The notes: generated from the letters alone by a model not told the origin. A stretch of DNA of 44,820 nucleotides from JANMAT01 sp031359995 (GCA_031359995.1 JANMAT010000168.1:1-44820); one strand, 5' to 3'. Shown: positions 26,255-35,458, numbered from the stretch's first letter. A program made the numbers and translations.

Positions 26255-28459
26255 TCAGCGGGCGAGCTTCTCGGCGGCGATCGAGAGCAGCTCGGGGCCG
26301 AGCCAGTTGGCGACCTGCAGCGCCGCCTGGTCGGTGAAGTGCACGCCATCGGGCCGCATGATGCGGTCGAGCTCACCGCCGGGCGACTGGGCGAGGAAGC
26401 CGGCCAGGTCGACGATGCGCAGGTTCGCCCGCTCGTTGGCGACCTCGCCCAACAGCTGGTTGAAGCGGACCATCCGGGCCGGATCCGACATCGGGTGGCG
26501 GGGCGAGATGCCGTTCTCCTTCAACCCGAAGTCGATGAGCGGGCACGTGAGCCACACCACGACGGGCGACTTGGTCGACAGCTCGTCGACGGCGGCCAGC
26601 ATGTCGCGCTTGAGGTAGGCGTCGTAGATCGGGTCGCCGGGGGCGCGCCACTGGGTGTCGCCGGGAAGCTGGTGGTCGGTGACGTCCCACGTGCCCACCA
26701 GCACCACGGAGACGTCGGCCGGCTGGCCGTCGAGCACCTTCGTCCACCGCTGGGCCCAGTTGTTGCACTCCTCGCGCTGGGGTCCCTCGCCGAAGCCGGG
26801 CACGCGGTACTTGCCGCCCCGCACGATGCCGCAGCCGAGGGCGGTGCCCTGGATGTCGACCTGGAGCGTCCTGGTCTCCTGGCCCCACGTGTCGAGGCCC
26901 CCGCCGGTCAGCAGCGCGGTCGAGTCACCGAACGCCGCCACCCGGAGCAGCGGCACCGGTTCCCGCGTGGTCGGGGGCGCCGGCGTGGTGGGCACCGAGG
27001 TCACCTCGGTGGTGGGCACCGTGGTCGCCTCCGTGGCCGGGGTCACCACGGTGCCGGCCACGTTGGCCGCCGCGGCGAGGGGCACGTCGGTGGTGGGCAG
27101 CACGGTGGTGTCACCGGCCGGCGCGCGGGTCGGCTCGGGCGGACGGGTCGATCGGGTGGTGGCCGACAGCCGCTTGCGGGTCGCCTCCACCGACGGCGGG
27201 AACCCCCCGGCGGCCGCCACCCCGCCGGGCCCGTCGACCAGGATCGACGTGGCCAGCACGGCGGCCATGCCGGCGACCAGCGGCATGCCGATGCGGCGGT
27301 GCTGCACCCAGCCCGGCCGGTCGCCGTGCAGGATGGGTCGTTCGAGCAGGTGGTAGCTGAGCAGCGCGGCGCCCACGGACACGCCCACCTGCAGGGCGAA
27401 GCGGGGCCCGGCCTCCAGGCGCACGCGACGCTGGTTGAACAGCAGGAACAGGGGCCAGTGATACAGGTACAGCCCGTAGGAGATGCTGCCGAGCCAGCGC
27501 AGGGGGCGCAGGCTCAGGATGCGCTGCACCGGGCCCACCCGCACGCAGCCGAGCACCACCGCGGCCGACAGCAGCGAGTAGGCGGGCAGGCCGCCGCGGT
27601 CGAGCCAGCGCATGTCCTTGGTGGTGGCGACCCACAGCAGCACGCAGGCGGACAGCGCCATCATCGGCACGTAGCGGCCGTATGCGCTGCTCCACCGTTG
27701 TGCGGGGCGCCCCAGGGGCACCAGGGCCAGCGCGCAGCCCATCAGGATCTCGGCCGCCCGCAGCGGGGTGGCGTAGTACACGAGGGTGCTCTTGCCGGCC
27801 AGGCCGGCCAGCGTGGACCCCACCGACGCGGCGATGGCCAGCACCACCACGACCAGCCCGAACACCGCCCGCTTGGCCCTCAGCTTCACCAGCACGAGCC
27901 AGGCCAGCAGCGGGAACACGAGGTAGAACTGCTCCTCGATCGCCAGGCTCCAGAAGTGCAGCAGGGGCGACTGGGTCGCGAACAGGCTGGCGTACGAGCG
28001 CTGGGCCGCCCAGAAGCGCCAGTTGGCCATGTTGGTGAGGGCACCCACGACGTCGCCGGCCAGGTGCTCGCGGAACACCGACGCCATGGTGGCGGCGAGG
28101 ATGACGACCACGGCGACCGTGGTGACCGCCGCCGGCAGCAGGCGCCGGATGCGCCGCTCCCAGAACGCCCGCAGGTCGACGGTGCCGGTCTCACCGAAGT
28201 CGTGCACGAGACGGGCGGTGATCAGGTAGCCCGACAGCGTGAAGAACGTGGACACGCCCAGGAAGCCGCCGGCGGCCCAGCGCCAGTCACCGTGGAAGCA
28301 CAGCACCGCCACCACGGCCAGGCCACGGAGGCCGTCGAGCGCGGGCAGGTGCGGGAAGGGGCGACGGGTGCGGGGGGTCGGCCCGACGGCGAGGGAGTAG
28401 TTCGGCCCCAGCAGCTCGGCCGGCCGCGTGGAGGAAGGGTGCTGGGTGCCCTGGCTCAC
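26255..28459 (-). CDS. OafA/YrhL-type membrane acyltransferase with SGNH domain
   Basis: 734 residues. Residues about 35-385 form the acyltransferase-3 membrane domain of about ten segments (LPALDGLRGLAVVAVLCFHG with the conserved His; GGFLGVSTFFTLSGYLI; FWERRIRRLLPA; SLAIEEQFYLVFPLLAWL). A Thr/Pro-rich linker leads to an extracytoplasmic SGNH hydrolase domain (about 490-734), with AFGDSTALLTGGG and a C-terminal DGVHFTD. Such fusions O-acetylate cell-surface glycans or peptidoglycan. The GTG at 28459 is 6 bases after TACCCT; it follows the PlsC-type gene on the same strand but probably has its own promoter. Confidence 0.93.
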   Translation of the reverse strand: MSQGTQHPSSTRPAELLGPNYSLAVGPTPRTRRPFPHLPALDGLRGLAVVAVLCFHGDWRWAAGGFLGVSTFFTLSGYLITARLVHDFGETGTVDLRAFWERRIRRLLPAAVTTVAVVVILAATMASVFREHLAGDVVGALTNMANWRFWAAQRSYASLFATQSPLLHFWSLAIEEQFYLVFPLLAWLVLVKLRAKRAVFGLVVVVLAIAASVGSTLAGLAGKSTLVYYATPLRAAEILMGCALALVPLGRPAQRWSSAYGRYVPMMALSACVLLWVATTKDMRWLDRGGLPAYSLLSAAVVLGCVRVGPVQRILSLRPLRWLGSISYGLYLYHWPLFLLFNQRRVRLEAGPRFALQVGVSVGAALLSYHLLERPILHGDRPGWVQHRRIGMPLVAGMAAVLATSILVDGPGGVAAAGGFPPSVEATRKRLSATTRSTRPPEPTRAPAGDTTVLPTTDVPLAAAANVAGTVVTPATEATTVPTTEVTSVPTTPAPPTTREPVPLLRVAAFGDSTALLTGGGLDTWGQETRTLQVDIQGTALGCGIVRGGKYRVPGFGEGPQREECNNWAQRWTKVLDGQPADVSVVLVGTWDVTDHQLPGDTQWRAPGDPIYDAYLKRDMLAAVDELSTKSPVVVWLTCPLIDFGLKENGISPRHPMSDPARMVRFNQLLGEVANERANLRIVDLAGFLAQSPGGELDRIMRPDGVHFTDQAALQVANWLGPELLSIAAEKLAR

Positions 28460-28465
28460 CTCCCC

Positions 28466-28471
28466 AGGGTA
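28466..28471 (-). promoter_or_regulatory. -10 box, leaderless start of OafA-type gene
   Basis: TACCCT on the minus strand, 6 bases before the GTG at 28459. Confidence 0.5.
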
Positions 28472-28525
28472 GGAGCCCGGATCGGGGTCGCGCACGGACC
28501 TGACCCTTTCGAGACGAAGCCGCGC

Positions 28526-29542
28526 TCAGTCGAGCGTGGGCCAGCGTCGCTTCTGACGGCGACGGCGTGCGGCGGCTCCGCGCTGACGGTGGTCGCCGAG
28601 CGCCCAGGCGCGGCGCCAGCCCGTGGCGGCCGGCCCGGTGAGGCGGGGCGTGGCCCCGGCGGCGGCGCGCTGGCGGGCCGTCCACCAGTCGTAGAGCGAT
28701 TCGTCGCCCAGCTCGCTGACGGCTCGCTCGATGCGGTCGCTGAATCGGCGCACGTTCTCGTCGTCACGCTGGTGCAGCGGGGCACCGAAGGTCACGGTGA
28801 CCGAACCGGGCTTGATGCGCGACGCTCCCTTGCCCCAGATGGCGCCCGTACCGTCGATGTGCACGGGCACGACGGGCACGCGGCACTTGTCGGCCAGGAA
28901 GGCGGCCCCGCCCTTGAACGGCTGCCCCCACCCGTCGGGGGAGCGGCCGCCCTCGGGGAAGATCACCATGCTCCAGCCGTCGGCGATGAGCGCGGCGGCC
29001 TGGTCGGACGTGCGTCGGTTCACCGTGGAGCGGTCGATCGGGATGGCCCCGAGCGCCAGTGCCGAGGCCGCGCTGGTGACGCGCGAGGTGAAGAAGTAGT
29101 CGGCCGCCGCCACCACGAACAGCTTGTCGCGCCAGGGGGCCGGGATCGACGTGAGCATGAGTGGTGCGTCGAGGTGGCTGTGGTGGTTGGCCACGAAGAT
29201 CATGGGCGGTGCGTCGTCACGCCGGCGCAGGTCGGCCAGGCGGTCGAGACCTTGGATGCGCGGGTCGGCGAAGGTCTTCACCGCGGCGCGCAACGGCCCG
29301 GCGACGAGCGTCTTGCGGACTCGGTTGGCCAGCGGCGTGCGGGCCCACTCGGTGTCGAAGTCGATGCCGGTCTTGCCCTTGGTGGGCTGCAGCTCGGCGT
29401 GGCCGGGCGTGGTGGGGGCGCGGTACGGGAAGCCGGCGCGGCCGATGGTGGCGCGCGCGATGGTGACTCGGCGGCCCACCGAATCGACGGCGCGCGCCGC
29501 CTTGCGGAACGCGACCAGCTTGGACTGTTGCCCCGCGGCCAT
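28526..29542 (-). CDS. PlsC-type lysophospholipid acyltransferase
   Basis: 338 residues. The acyltransferase domain has NHHSHLDAPL (His120, Asp125) and FPEGGRSPDG, both intact, and GGAAFLADKCRVPVVPVHIDGTG. It should transfer an acyl chain to a glycerophosphate-type or other hydroxyl acceptor at the membrane. The C-terminus has a very basic tail (RRRRQKRR) that could bind anionic lipid. The ATG at 29542 has GAGG 8 bases upstream and lies 25 bases after the LarA-like stop. It is the last gene of the four-gene operon, suggesting its acceptor or acyl chain is a product of the upstream enzymes. Confidence 0.9.
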   Translation of the reverse strand: MAAGQQSKLVAFRKAARAVDSVGRRVTIARATIGRAGFPYRAPTTPGHAELQPTKGKTGIDFDTEWARTPLANRVRKTLVAGPLRAAVKTFADPRIQGLDRLADLRRRDDAPPMIFVANHHSHLDAPLMLTSIPAPWRDKLFVVAAADYFFTSRVTSAASALALGAIPIDRSTVNRRTSDQAAALIADGWSMVIFPEGGRSPDGWGQPFKGGAAFLADKCRVPVVPVHIDGTGAIWGKGASRIKPGSVTVTFGAPLHQRDDENVRRFSDRIERAVSELGDESLYDWWTARQRAAAGATPRLTGPAATGWRRAWALGDHRQRGAAARRRRQKRRWPTLD

Positions 29543-29567
29543 CAGCGCGACCTCGTGAAGCGCCGGC

Positions 29568-31154
29568 TCATGACACGTCGGCCATCATCAACGGCGGGGC
29601 GTGCAGGTGGGTGATGGTGGCGTCGCGGCCGACCACGTCGCTGGCCATCTCGAGGGCGTCGTCCAAGGTCGACGCCGGCATGAAGCCGAGGCGGCGCACC
29701 GAGCGGGGTTCGCCGCCCACGATGATGATGCGGCCACAGTGCTGCAGGCCGTGGCTGCCCCAGTACCACATGTAGAACGGGTGCACGCCGTGGTAGGCGT
29801 AGCTGGTGCGGTACAGGTGGCGGTACCACTCGTCCTCGGCGAAGGACTTCTCGTACTTCTTCGACAGCTCGGTCGGGTCGGTGGTGTCGGCCAGGCACTG
29901 CTCGAAGAAGTCGATGTAGCTCGGGTGGTGCACCGGGTTGAACTCCCACGGCGTGGGGTGGGTCATGATCACGACGCCGCCCTCGCGCACGAGCGGCTTC
30001 CCGCGGTACAGGTTGAAGTAGTAGCCGAGCCCCATGCACATGACCAGGACCGGGTTCATGATCGAGTTCACGTTGTACGGGCTGATGTACGGGATGCCCA
30101 TCGTGAGGATGTCGGTCTGACCCTGCACCGGCACCATCTGCTGCTTGTACACGTGCTCGGTGGTGATCTTGTGGACCGCACCGACCTCACCGCACTGGAT
30201 CGAGGTCATCTGGTGCGGCGCCTCGATCGAGTGGAAGATGCCACGCGCCATGCGGTTCGGCGTCACCTTCAGGCTCTTCGACAGGGCCAGGAACGCGGCG
30301 CGGTCGCGGCCAGTCCACTCCCACTCGCGCTTCGACAGGAACTCGAACTTCGAGGGGAACGTGTCGGTGTTGAGCGTGGTCTCGATCTGGAACACCTTCA
30401 CGCCCGAGTCCACCAGCACCTTGCCCATGCGCCAGTTGCTCTTGTGCAGCTCGGAGCGGTGCTGGTCCATGAAGCTGTGCGAGCGCTGCATGGTGTCGGG
30501 GTTGTGGTGGTGCCGCAGGCTGCGGTAGCTGGCCAGGCCGGTGGCGGTCGACTTCCAGCCGCCGTCCATGGCGACCAGGTTGATGTTCACGTAGACGAGC
30601 AGGTCGCTCTCGGCCGCCCGCTTGTTGATCTCGACCTCTTCGCCCTCGGGCGTGGTGCCCAGGAACGACAGTGCCTTGGGGTCTTCGGCATCGTGCTGCT
30701 GCAGCAGACCACGCGGGGCGAAGGCGTCGTAGATGCGATCGCCCAGGGCGTGGCGCAGCTCGTCCTCGGTCATGCGGCGGTGCAGGGCCAGCGCGGCGAT
30801 GAGCACCACGTCGTCCACGCCGGCCGAGGCGGCCGCGTCGAGCACGGCCTCGATGACGCGCTGGCGCACGTCGGGGCGGCGCATCTTGGGCAGCGGCAGG
30901 CTGATGTCGTCGAAGGCGATGGTGAGCCTCATGCCCGGGAACAGCAGCGCCGACAGCGGGTCGGCGTCGTGCGGATGCTCGAGCGCGTGGGCGATGGCGC
31001 CGTCGATGTCGTCGAGCGCGGGCAGCGGCTCGCCGGGGTAGATCACGCGCGACCGGCCGGCGGGCAGCTTCTCGAGGCTGAAGCCCTCGCCCCGCCAGAA
31101 CAGCGTCGGCGGGGTCGAGCGGTCGACCTCCAGGACGTAACCAGGGCGGGGCAT
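29568..31154 (-). CDS. LarA-like (lactate racemase domain, DUF2088) protein
   Basis: 528 residues; lactate racemase LarA is about 420. The N-terminal part follows LarA order: FDDISLPLP (Asp82/83 region), ALALHRRMTEDEL with His125, LLQQHDAEDPKAL with His154, then LVAMDGGWKSTATG with Lys201, where LarA has the Lys that binds the nickel-pincer nucleotide cofactor. The usual Arg after the first motif is not seen. LarA-family members racemise or epimerise 2-hydroxyacids. No larB, larC or larE cofactor genes are in the window. The start ATG at 31154 has GAAGGA upstream and lies 22 bases after the dehydrogenase stop. Function is unassigned; substrate is likely lipid- or aldehyde-derived given the neighbours. 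Confidence 0.8.
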   Translation of the reverse strand: MPRPGYVLEVDRSTPPTLFWRGEGFSLEKLPAGRSRVIYPGEPLPALDDIDGAIAHALEHPHDADPLSALLFPGMRLTIAFDDISLPLPKMRRPDVRQRVIEAVLDAAASAGVDDVVLIAALALHRRMTEDELRHALGDRIYDAFAPRGLLQQHDAEDPKALSFLGTTPEGEEVEINKRAAESDLLVYVNINLVAMDGGWKSTATGLASYRSLRHHHNPDTMQRSHSFMDQHRSELHKSNWRMGKVLVDSGVKVFQIETTLNTDTFPSKFEFLSKREWEWTGRDRAAFLALSKSLKVTPNRMARGIFHSIEAPHQMTSIQCGEVGAVHKITTEHVYKQQMVPVQGQTDILTMGIPYISPYNVNSIMNPVLVMCMGLGYYFNLYRGKPLVREGGVVIMTHPTPWEFNPVHHPSYIDFFEQCLADTTDPTELSKKYEKSFAEDEWYRHLYRTSYAYHGVHPFYMWYWGSHGLQHCGRIIIVGGEPRSVRRLGFMPASTLDDALEMASDVVGRDATITHLHAPPLMMADVS

Positions 31155-31176
31155 CAGCGGGTCCTTCTCGTCGTCG

Positions 31177-32334
31177 TCATCGTCGCTTCTCGGCTCTCAT
31201 GTCGAACGCGACCTTCACGGCACCGCGCCGACCGGCCGACGCGGCGTGCTCGAGCGCGTCCTTGTACCGACGCAGCGGGTACGTGGCCGACACCAGGCGG
31301 CCCAGGTCGAACCGGCGCACGACGTCGATGGCGGTGTCGAAGTCGGCCCGCTCGTAGGCGTAGCAGCCGCGGATGGCCGTCTCGCGGTGCCACAGCCCGG
31401 TGAGCTCGAGCGTGACCTTGGCCGGCATGCCCACCAGCAGCACCTCGCCGCCGGGGGCGGCGATCTTCAACGCCTGGTCGATGGAGTCGCTGGTGCCGAC
31501 GCAGTCGACGACGTGGTTGAACCCGCACGTGAGCTGGTTGCCGACGGCCAGCGAGCCCGACAGACGCCGCACCCAGCGGGGCAACTCGTCAGGGGCGCAC
31601 ACCACGTCGGCGCCGAGCTCCTTGGCCAGGCGCTTCTGCTCGGCGTACTTGGCCGTCACGATGATGGGGGCCGGGGTGCCACCCCGCTGCTCGCGGCGTG
31701 TCGCCATGGCCGCCAGGGTGAGCAGGCCGAGCGTGCCGGCGCCGATGATCACCGTGTGCTCGCCGGTGTCGCGCGCCGCGGCGTGCACGGCGCAGGCGGT
31801 GGGTTCGAGCATCACGGCGGCCTCGTCGGAGAGGTCGTCGGGCACGGCCACGATCTGGCTCGGGTGGGCCACCATCGAGGTCGACCAGCCGCCGCCGGTG
31901 TCGGCGCAGAAGCCGGTCTGCAGGCCGGGGGAGAGGTGGCCGAACGCCACCCGCTCGCACAGGTTGATGCGGCCGGCCGCGCACATGTCGCACACCGGGT
32001 CGATGCCGCGGGTCACGCAGCTGAGCACCGGCACGATCACCACGCGTCGACCGTCAGCCGTCTCGGCCACCACCTCGTGGCCCAGGGTGAACGGGAAGCT
32101 CACGATGGGCTCGAAGTAGCGGCTGGAGCGGGCGTCGATGGTGGCCAGGTCGCTGCCGCAGATGCCCGACAGGCGGGGGCGTAGGCGCACCCACTCGTCG
32201 GTGGGCAGCGCGGGGTCGTCGTCGTCGATCAGCTCGAGCGGGCCCCACGCCGCGCCGCGGCCGGGCGCCACCGAGCCGGCCATGAACGCGGCGGCGATGC
32301 GCAGTGGCTTGCGGTCGAACTGGAGGGCCTTCAC
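31177..32334 (-). CDS. Zinc-dependent alcohol dehydrogenase (MDR family)
   Basis: 385 residues of the medium-chain dehydrogenase family. Catalytic zinc ligands are in LSGICGSDLA and TLGHEVV, and a Glu lies in MLEPTACAVHA. The region CVTRGIDPVCDMCAAGRINLC supplies four Cys for the structural zinc. The Rossmann motif is VIIGAGTLGLLTLAAM. It should interconvert an alcohol and an aldehyde or ketone with NAD(P). The GTG start overlaps the SDR/HAD stop by 3-4 bases, so the two are translationally coupled, and it precedes the LarA-like gene. The substrate may be the aldehyde made by the upstream reductase. Confidence 0.9.
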   Translation of the reverse strand: MKALQFDRKPLRIAAAFMAGSVAPGRGAAWGPLELIDDDDPALPTDEWVRLRPRLSGICGSDLATIDARSSRYFEPIVSFPFTLGHEVVAETADGRRVVIVPVLSCVTRGIDPVCDMCAAGRINLCERVAFGHLSPGLQTGFCADTGGGWSTSMVAHPSQIVAVPDDLSDEAAVMLEPTACAVHAAARDTGEHTVIIGAGTLGLLTLAAMATRREQRGGTPAPIIVTAKYAEQKRLAKELGADVVCAPDELPRWVRRLSGSLAVGNQLTCGFNHVVDCVGTSDSIDQALKIAAPGGEVLLVGMPAKVTLELTGLWHRETAIRGCYAYERADFDTAIDVVRRFDLGRLVSATYPLRRYKDALEHAASAGRRGAVKVAFDMRAEKRR

Positions 32335-34718
32335 TGCTTGCCCTCCATCACGCGCCGCGTGATGCGATCCATCATCGGCTCGGTCACCGGGTCGTTGCTC
32401 GTGCCCAGGCGGCGGCCGATCGGCAGGAGCGGGCGGGGCCCACCGGGCGCCTTGGCCCAGTGCTCCACCAGCCAGCCCCGCTTGCGGGCGATGGCGGCCA
32501 GGCGGGTCTCGGGGTTCACGGCCACGGGAAAGCCGACCGCTTCCAACAACGGCAGGTCGCTGGTGGAGTCGGCGTAGGCGATCGACTCTTCGATGTTGAG
32601 GCCCTCGGCCTCGCAGTACTCCTGCAGGATCTGAGCCCGCGTCTCGCCGGTGGGCGGCACGCCGGTGAGCTCGCCGGTGAAGGTGCCGTCGGGCTTGCGG
32701 GTCATCTCGGCGGCGACGATCACGTCGAACAGCGGCTTCAGCGGGGCGACCACGAAGTCGAGGGCGCCGGTGATGAGCACCGTGCGGTGGCCCAGCGCCT
32801 TGTGCTCGCGGACGCGACGGATGCCGGCCGGGAAGCTCTTGGTGACGATGAGGCGCGTGAGCAGCTCCAGGGCATCGTCGCTGAGCACGTCGATCGGGGC
32901 GTTCTCGTAGCGTCGGTAGAAGTGGCGCAGGAAGTCGCCGCGGTCCCTGCGGTCGAGCTTGAGCAGGCCGGGTGCTTCCAACAGCGTCTTGAGCACGAAG
33001 CGGGTGCGGTCGTCGTTGGGCAGCCGGCGGGTGGCCAGCCACGCGTAGCTCTCGACCACGTTCGAGGCGATGAGGGTGTTCTCGAGGTCGAAGGCGGCCA
33101 CGTGGCGTTCGGGTGACAGCACGCCCTTGCGCAGGCGGTTGCGGCGCTCGTCGGGCTTCTGGCGCGTCGGCGTGGTCTTCACGCGCGCGTGCTGCACGAC
33201 CGAGGGCAGGTGGACGTCGTGGATGTAGCGGGGCCAGTCGACGACGCGGGGGTCGAAGGCGAACGCGTCCTGATCGGCGCGGTCGAGCCCGGCCCACATG
33301 CCGAGCAGGTTGTCGACGTCGTAGAGCGCCTCGCACTCGGCGTAGGCGCCGTAGAGGTCGACGTACTCGATGGCCCGCTCGACCTCGTTCTTGCGCTCTT
33401 CGACCTTGGCGGCGAACTGGGCCTGCTTGCCCCGCAACGGCAGCGCCTGCAGCACCTTCTCGCCGCGCGTGAGCAGCTTCTCGGCCCGGTGCAGCTGGCC
33501 CTGCACGCGTCCGCGGCCGGGGAACTTCCACTCGGGCACGTCGATGGGCTGGCCGTGGTTGTCGTAGAGCGGATGCTCGGAGAACCACTCGCGCACGTTG
33601 TCGACCAGCGTGCGGTACTTGAGCGGGTTGACGCTGCCCGAGGCGACCTGGGTGATGCGGGGCGCCTGCTCGGGCCCCATGGCGGCCACGCAGATGGTGG
33701 CGGCCACCACGTGGTCGACCGGGATCACGTCGATGGTGCCCTCGGGCACGCCGGGGAACTCGGTGAGCAGGCCGCGGGCGTAGCTGACGATGACCGGCTC
33801 GGCCATGCGAAAGCCGCGGATCCAGCCGGGGAACGGCTCGGACACGGCCGACTCGATGATGGAAGGACGCACGATGCAGACCGGCACGTCGCCCTTGGAC
33901 TCGGTGAGGGCCTGCTCGCCGAGGGCCTTGGTGTAGGCATAGGCGTCGGGCCACGCCACGCTGGCGGCACGGGCCCGCCCGGCCTGCACCAGCTGATCGG
34001 TGACCCAGCGCTCGCGGTACCGCTCGGTCTTGGCCGCCAGGGCCGGGGCACCGGCGGCGCCGAGCTCGTGGCGGGCCCGCGTGCGGAACTCGCCCAGGCG
34101 GGCCGGCTGACGGCTGAGCGCCTCGGTGTCGCCCTTCAGCCGACGGGCGGCGGCGACCTCGTTCTTCCAGGACAGGCCGAGGTCGAAGGGGCCCTCGGAC
34201 ACGAGGGCCTCGGGGGCCCGCCCTCGGCGGTTGCCGGCCACGTAGCAGGTGGACACGGCCACGAGGAACGGGGTGACGCCGACCTCGTTGAGCAGCGTCA
34301 CGATGCGCACCGGGCCGAGCAGGTTGACCTCGACGGCCTGGTCGAGGGGCGAGTCGAAGCTGACCGAGGCCGCCGAGTGGATGATCACGTCACAACTGGT
34401 GAAGGTGGCCCGGTCCCCGGCGCTCAGGCCGAGACCGTCGGTGGACACGTCGCCGGCCACCACCTTGATGCGGCGGGCACAGTGCTCCTCGAAGGCCTTG
34501 GCCCCGCCGAGCTGCTCGCGCAGGCGGTCGAAGGCGTCGTTGCGCAGGATCTCGCGCTGGACGCGGCTGGCCACGGTGCTGCGCTTGCCCGGGCGGACGA
34601 GCAGCACCAGTTCACAGTCGGGGACGCAGCGCAGGAGCCGTTCCACCATGGCGGTCCCCAGGAAGCCGGTGGAGCCGGTGACGGCGATGCGCTTGCCGGC
34701 GAGCGACTCGGCGATCAC
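32331..34718 (-). CDS. Acyl-reductase-like SDR fused to HAD-IB phosphatase
   Basis: 795 residues. The N-terminal half is an extended SDR of the fatty-acyl-CoA-reductase type (NAD_binding_4): VTGSTGFLGTAMVERLL, SAASVSFD and YxxxK at Tyr260-Lys264 (YAYTKALGE), with VRPSIIESA and GTIDVIPVDHV. The C-terminal part (from about 540) is a HAD-IB domain: DLENTL at 544-549, LITGALDFV, and YADSTSDLPLLEAVG. Motif I is DxExT rather than DxDxT, so the phosphatase half may be altered. The SDR half could reduce an acyl thioester. The GTG at 34718 follows GACCAT by 6 bases; an ATG ten codons upstream at 34748 is an alternative. It is the first gene of the operon, divergent from tetR. Confidence 0.88.
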   Translation of the reverse strand: MIAESLAGKRIAVTGSTGFLGTAMVERLLRCVPDCELVLLVRPGKRSTVASRVQREILRNDAFDRLREQLGGAKAFEEHCARRIKVVAGDVSTDGLGLSAGDRATFTSCDVIIHSAASVSFDSPLDQAVEVNLLGPVRIVTLLNEVGVTPFLVAVSTCYVAGNRRGRAPEALVSEGPFDLGLSWKNEVAAARRLKGDTEALSRQPARLGEFRTRARHELGAAGAPALAAKTERYRERWVTDQLVQAGRARAASVAWPDAYAYTKALGEQALTESKGDVPVCIVRPSIIESAVSEPFPGWIRGFRMAEPVIVSYARGLLTEFPGVPEGTIDVIPVDHVVAATICVAAMGPEQAPRITQVASGSVNPLKYRTLVDNVREWFSEHPLYDNHGQPIDVPEWKFPGRGRVQGQLHRAEKLLTRGEKVLQALPLRGKQAQFAAKVEERKNEVERAIEYVDLYGAYAECEALYDVDNLLGMWAGLDRADQDAFAFDPRVVDWPRYIHDVHLPSVVQHARVKTTPTRQKPDERRNRLRKGVLSPERHVAAFDLENTLIASNVVESYAWLATRRLPNDDRTRFVLKTLLEAPGLLKLDRRDRGDFLRHFYRRYENAPIDVLSDDALELLTRLIVTKSFPAGIRRVREHKALGHRTVLITGALDFVVAPLKPLFDVIVAAEMTRKPDGTFTGELTGVPPTGETRAQILQEYCEAEGLNIEESIAYADSTSDLPLLEAVGFPVAVNPETRLAAIARKRGWLVEHWAKAPGGPRPLLPIGRRLGTSNDPVTEPMMDRITRRVMEGKQ

Positions 34719-34723
34719 GGTTC

Positions 34724-34749
34724 GATGGTCTAGCACATCGTCTACCATC
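34724..34749. promoter_or_regulatory. TetR-type operator candidate between tetR and the SDR/HAD operon
   Basis: GATGGT (34724-34729) and ACCATC (34744-34749) form an inverted repeat around 14 bases that overlaps both -10 boxes: GACCAT at 34725-34730 on the minus strand and TACCAT at 34743-34748 on the plus strand. Inside, GTCTA occurs twice. It is well placed for one repressor to control both directions. Confidence 0.5.
34743..34748 (+). promoter_or_regulatory. -10 box, leaderless start of TetR gene
   Basis: TACCAT, 7 bases before the GTG at 34756. Confidence 0.5.
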
Positions 34750-34755
34750 CGGTAA

Positions 34756-35379
34756 GTGGCTCGGTTGACGACAGCGCGGCCGGTGGCGGTCCGCCCCACC
34801 GCCGATCGCATCCTCGACGTCGCCGTGGCGGCCTTCGGCACGCGGGGTTTCGAGGCCACGTCGCTCGATGCCCTCGCCGGCGAGCTGGGCGTCACCAAGC
34901 AGACCGTCCTGTACTGGTTCCCGTCGAAGGTCGTGCTGCTGGAGGCGGCCATCGAGCGTTCGGCCGACGAGCTGCGCGAGGCCATCGACGCCGCCCTGGC
35001 CGGCGCCCGCACCGGGGTGGCCCGCTTCGACGCGGTCATGCGCACGGTGTTCCGGTTCGCGGTGCGCCGGCCCGAGCTGCTCGGCCTGGTGCGGGAGGCG
35101 GGCCGGCTGGGGCCCGACGTCGCCGCCGACATCGGCGCCCGGCTGGCGCCGCTGGTGGACCGGGCCGTCGCTCTGCTGGAGGCCGAGATGCGGGCCGGCA
35201 CCATCCGCCGGGCCGACCCTCGGCTCACGCTGCTGTTCCTGTACGCCACCGTCGTAGGCGTGGCCACCGAGGCCGAGGCGGTGCGGGCCGTGGGCCTGCC
35301 GTCGGGGCCGACCACCCTGGCCCGGCTGCGCCGGGAGCTGTTCACGTTCGTGCGGGCCGCGGTGGGCCTTCCCGCTTGA
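34756..35379 (+). CDS. TetR-family transcriptional regulator
   Basis: 207 residues. The N-terminal helix-turn-helix (about 16-62) reads TADRILDVAVAAFGTRGFEATSLD, LAGELGVTKQTVLYWFPSKVVLLEAAIERS, typical of TetR with the recognition helix TKQTVLYWF. The C-terminal half is a variable ligand-binding helical domain. It is divergent from the SDR/HAD-dehydrogenase-LarA-PlsC operon and shares an inverted repeat with it, so it is probably the operon's repressor, perhaps sensing a lipid or acyl-CoA. Its ligand is unknown. Confidence 0.92.
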   Translation: MARLTTARPVAVRPTADRILDVAVAAFGTRGFEATSLDALAGELGVTKQTVLYWFPSKVVLLEAAIERSADELREAIDAALAGARTGVARFDAVMRTVFRFAVRRPELLGLVREAGRLGPDVAADIGARLAPLVDRAVALLEAEMRAGTIRRADPRLTLLFLYATVVGVATEAEAVRAVGLPSGPTTLARLRRELFTFVRAAVGLPA

Positions 35380-35411
35380 CCGCGCCAGCCCGGGTGTGAA
35401 TAGATGACTCC

Positions 35412-35435
35412 TATAGTCGGGAATTGGGTCCCGAC
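35412..35435 (+). promoter_or_regulatory. -10 box and overlapping hairpin upstream of OsmC gene
   Basis: TATAGT at 35412-35417 is a good -10 box. GTCGGG (35416-35421) and CCCGAC (35430-35435) form a 6-bp inverted repeat overlapping it, with an 8-base loop. This is an operator or a 5' leader stem-loop. Confidence 0.45.
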
Positions 35436-35458
35436 AGGTTCTACCTGGGGGAACAACC

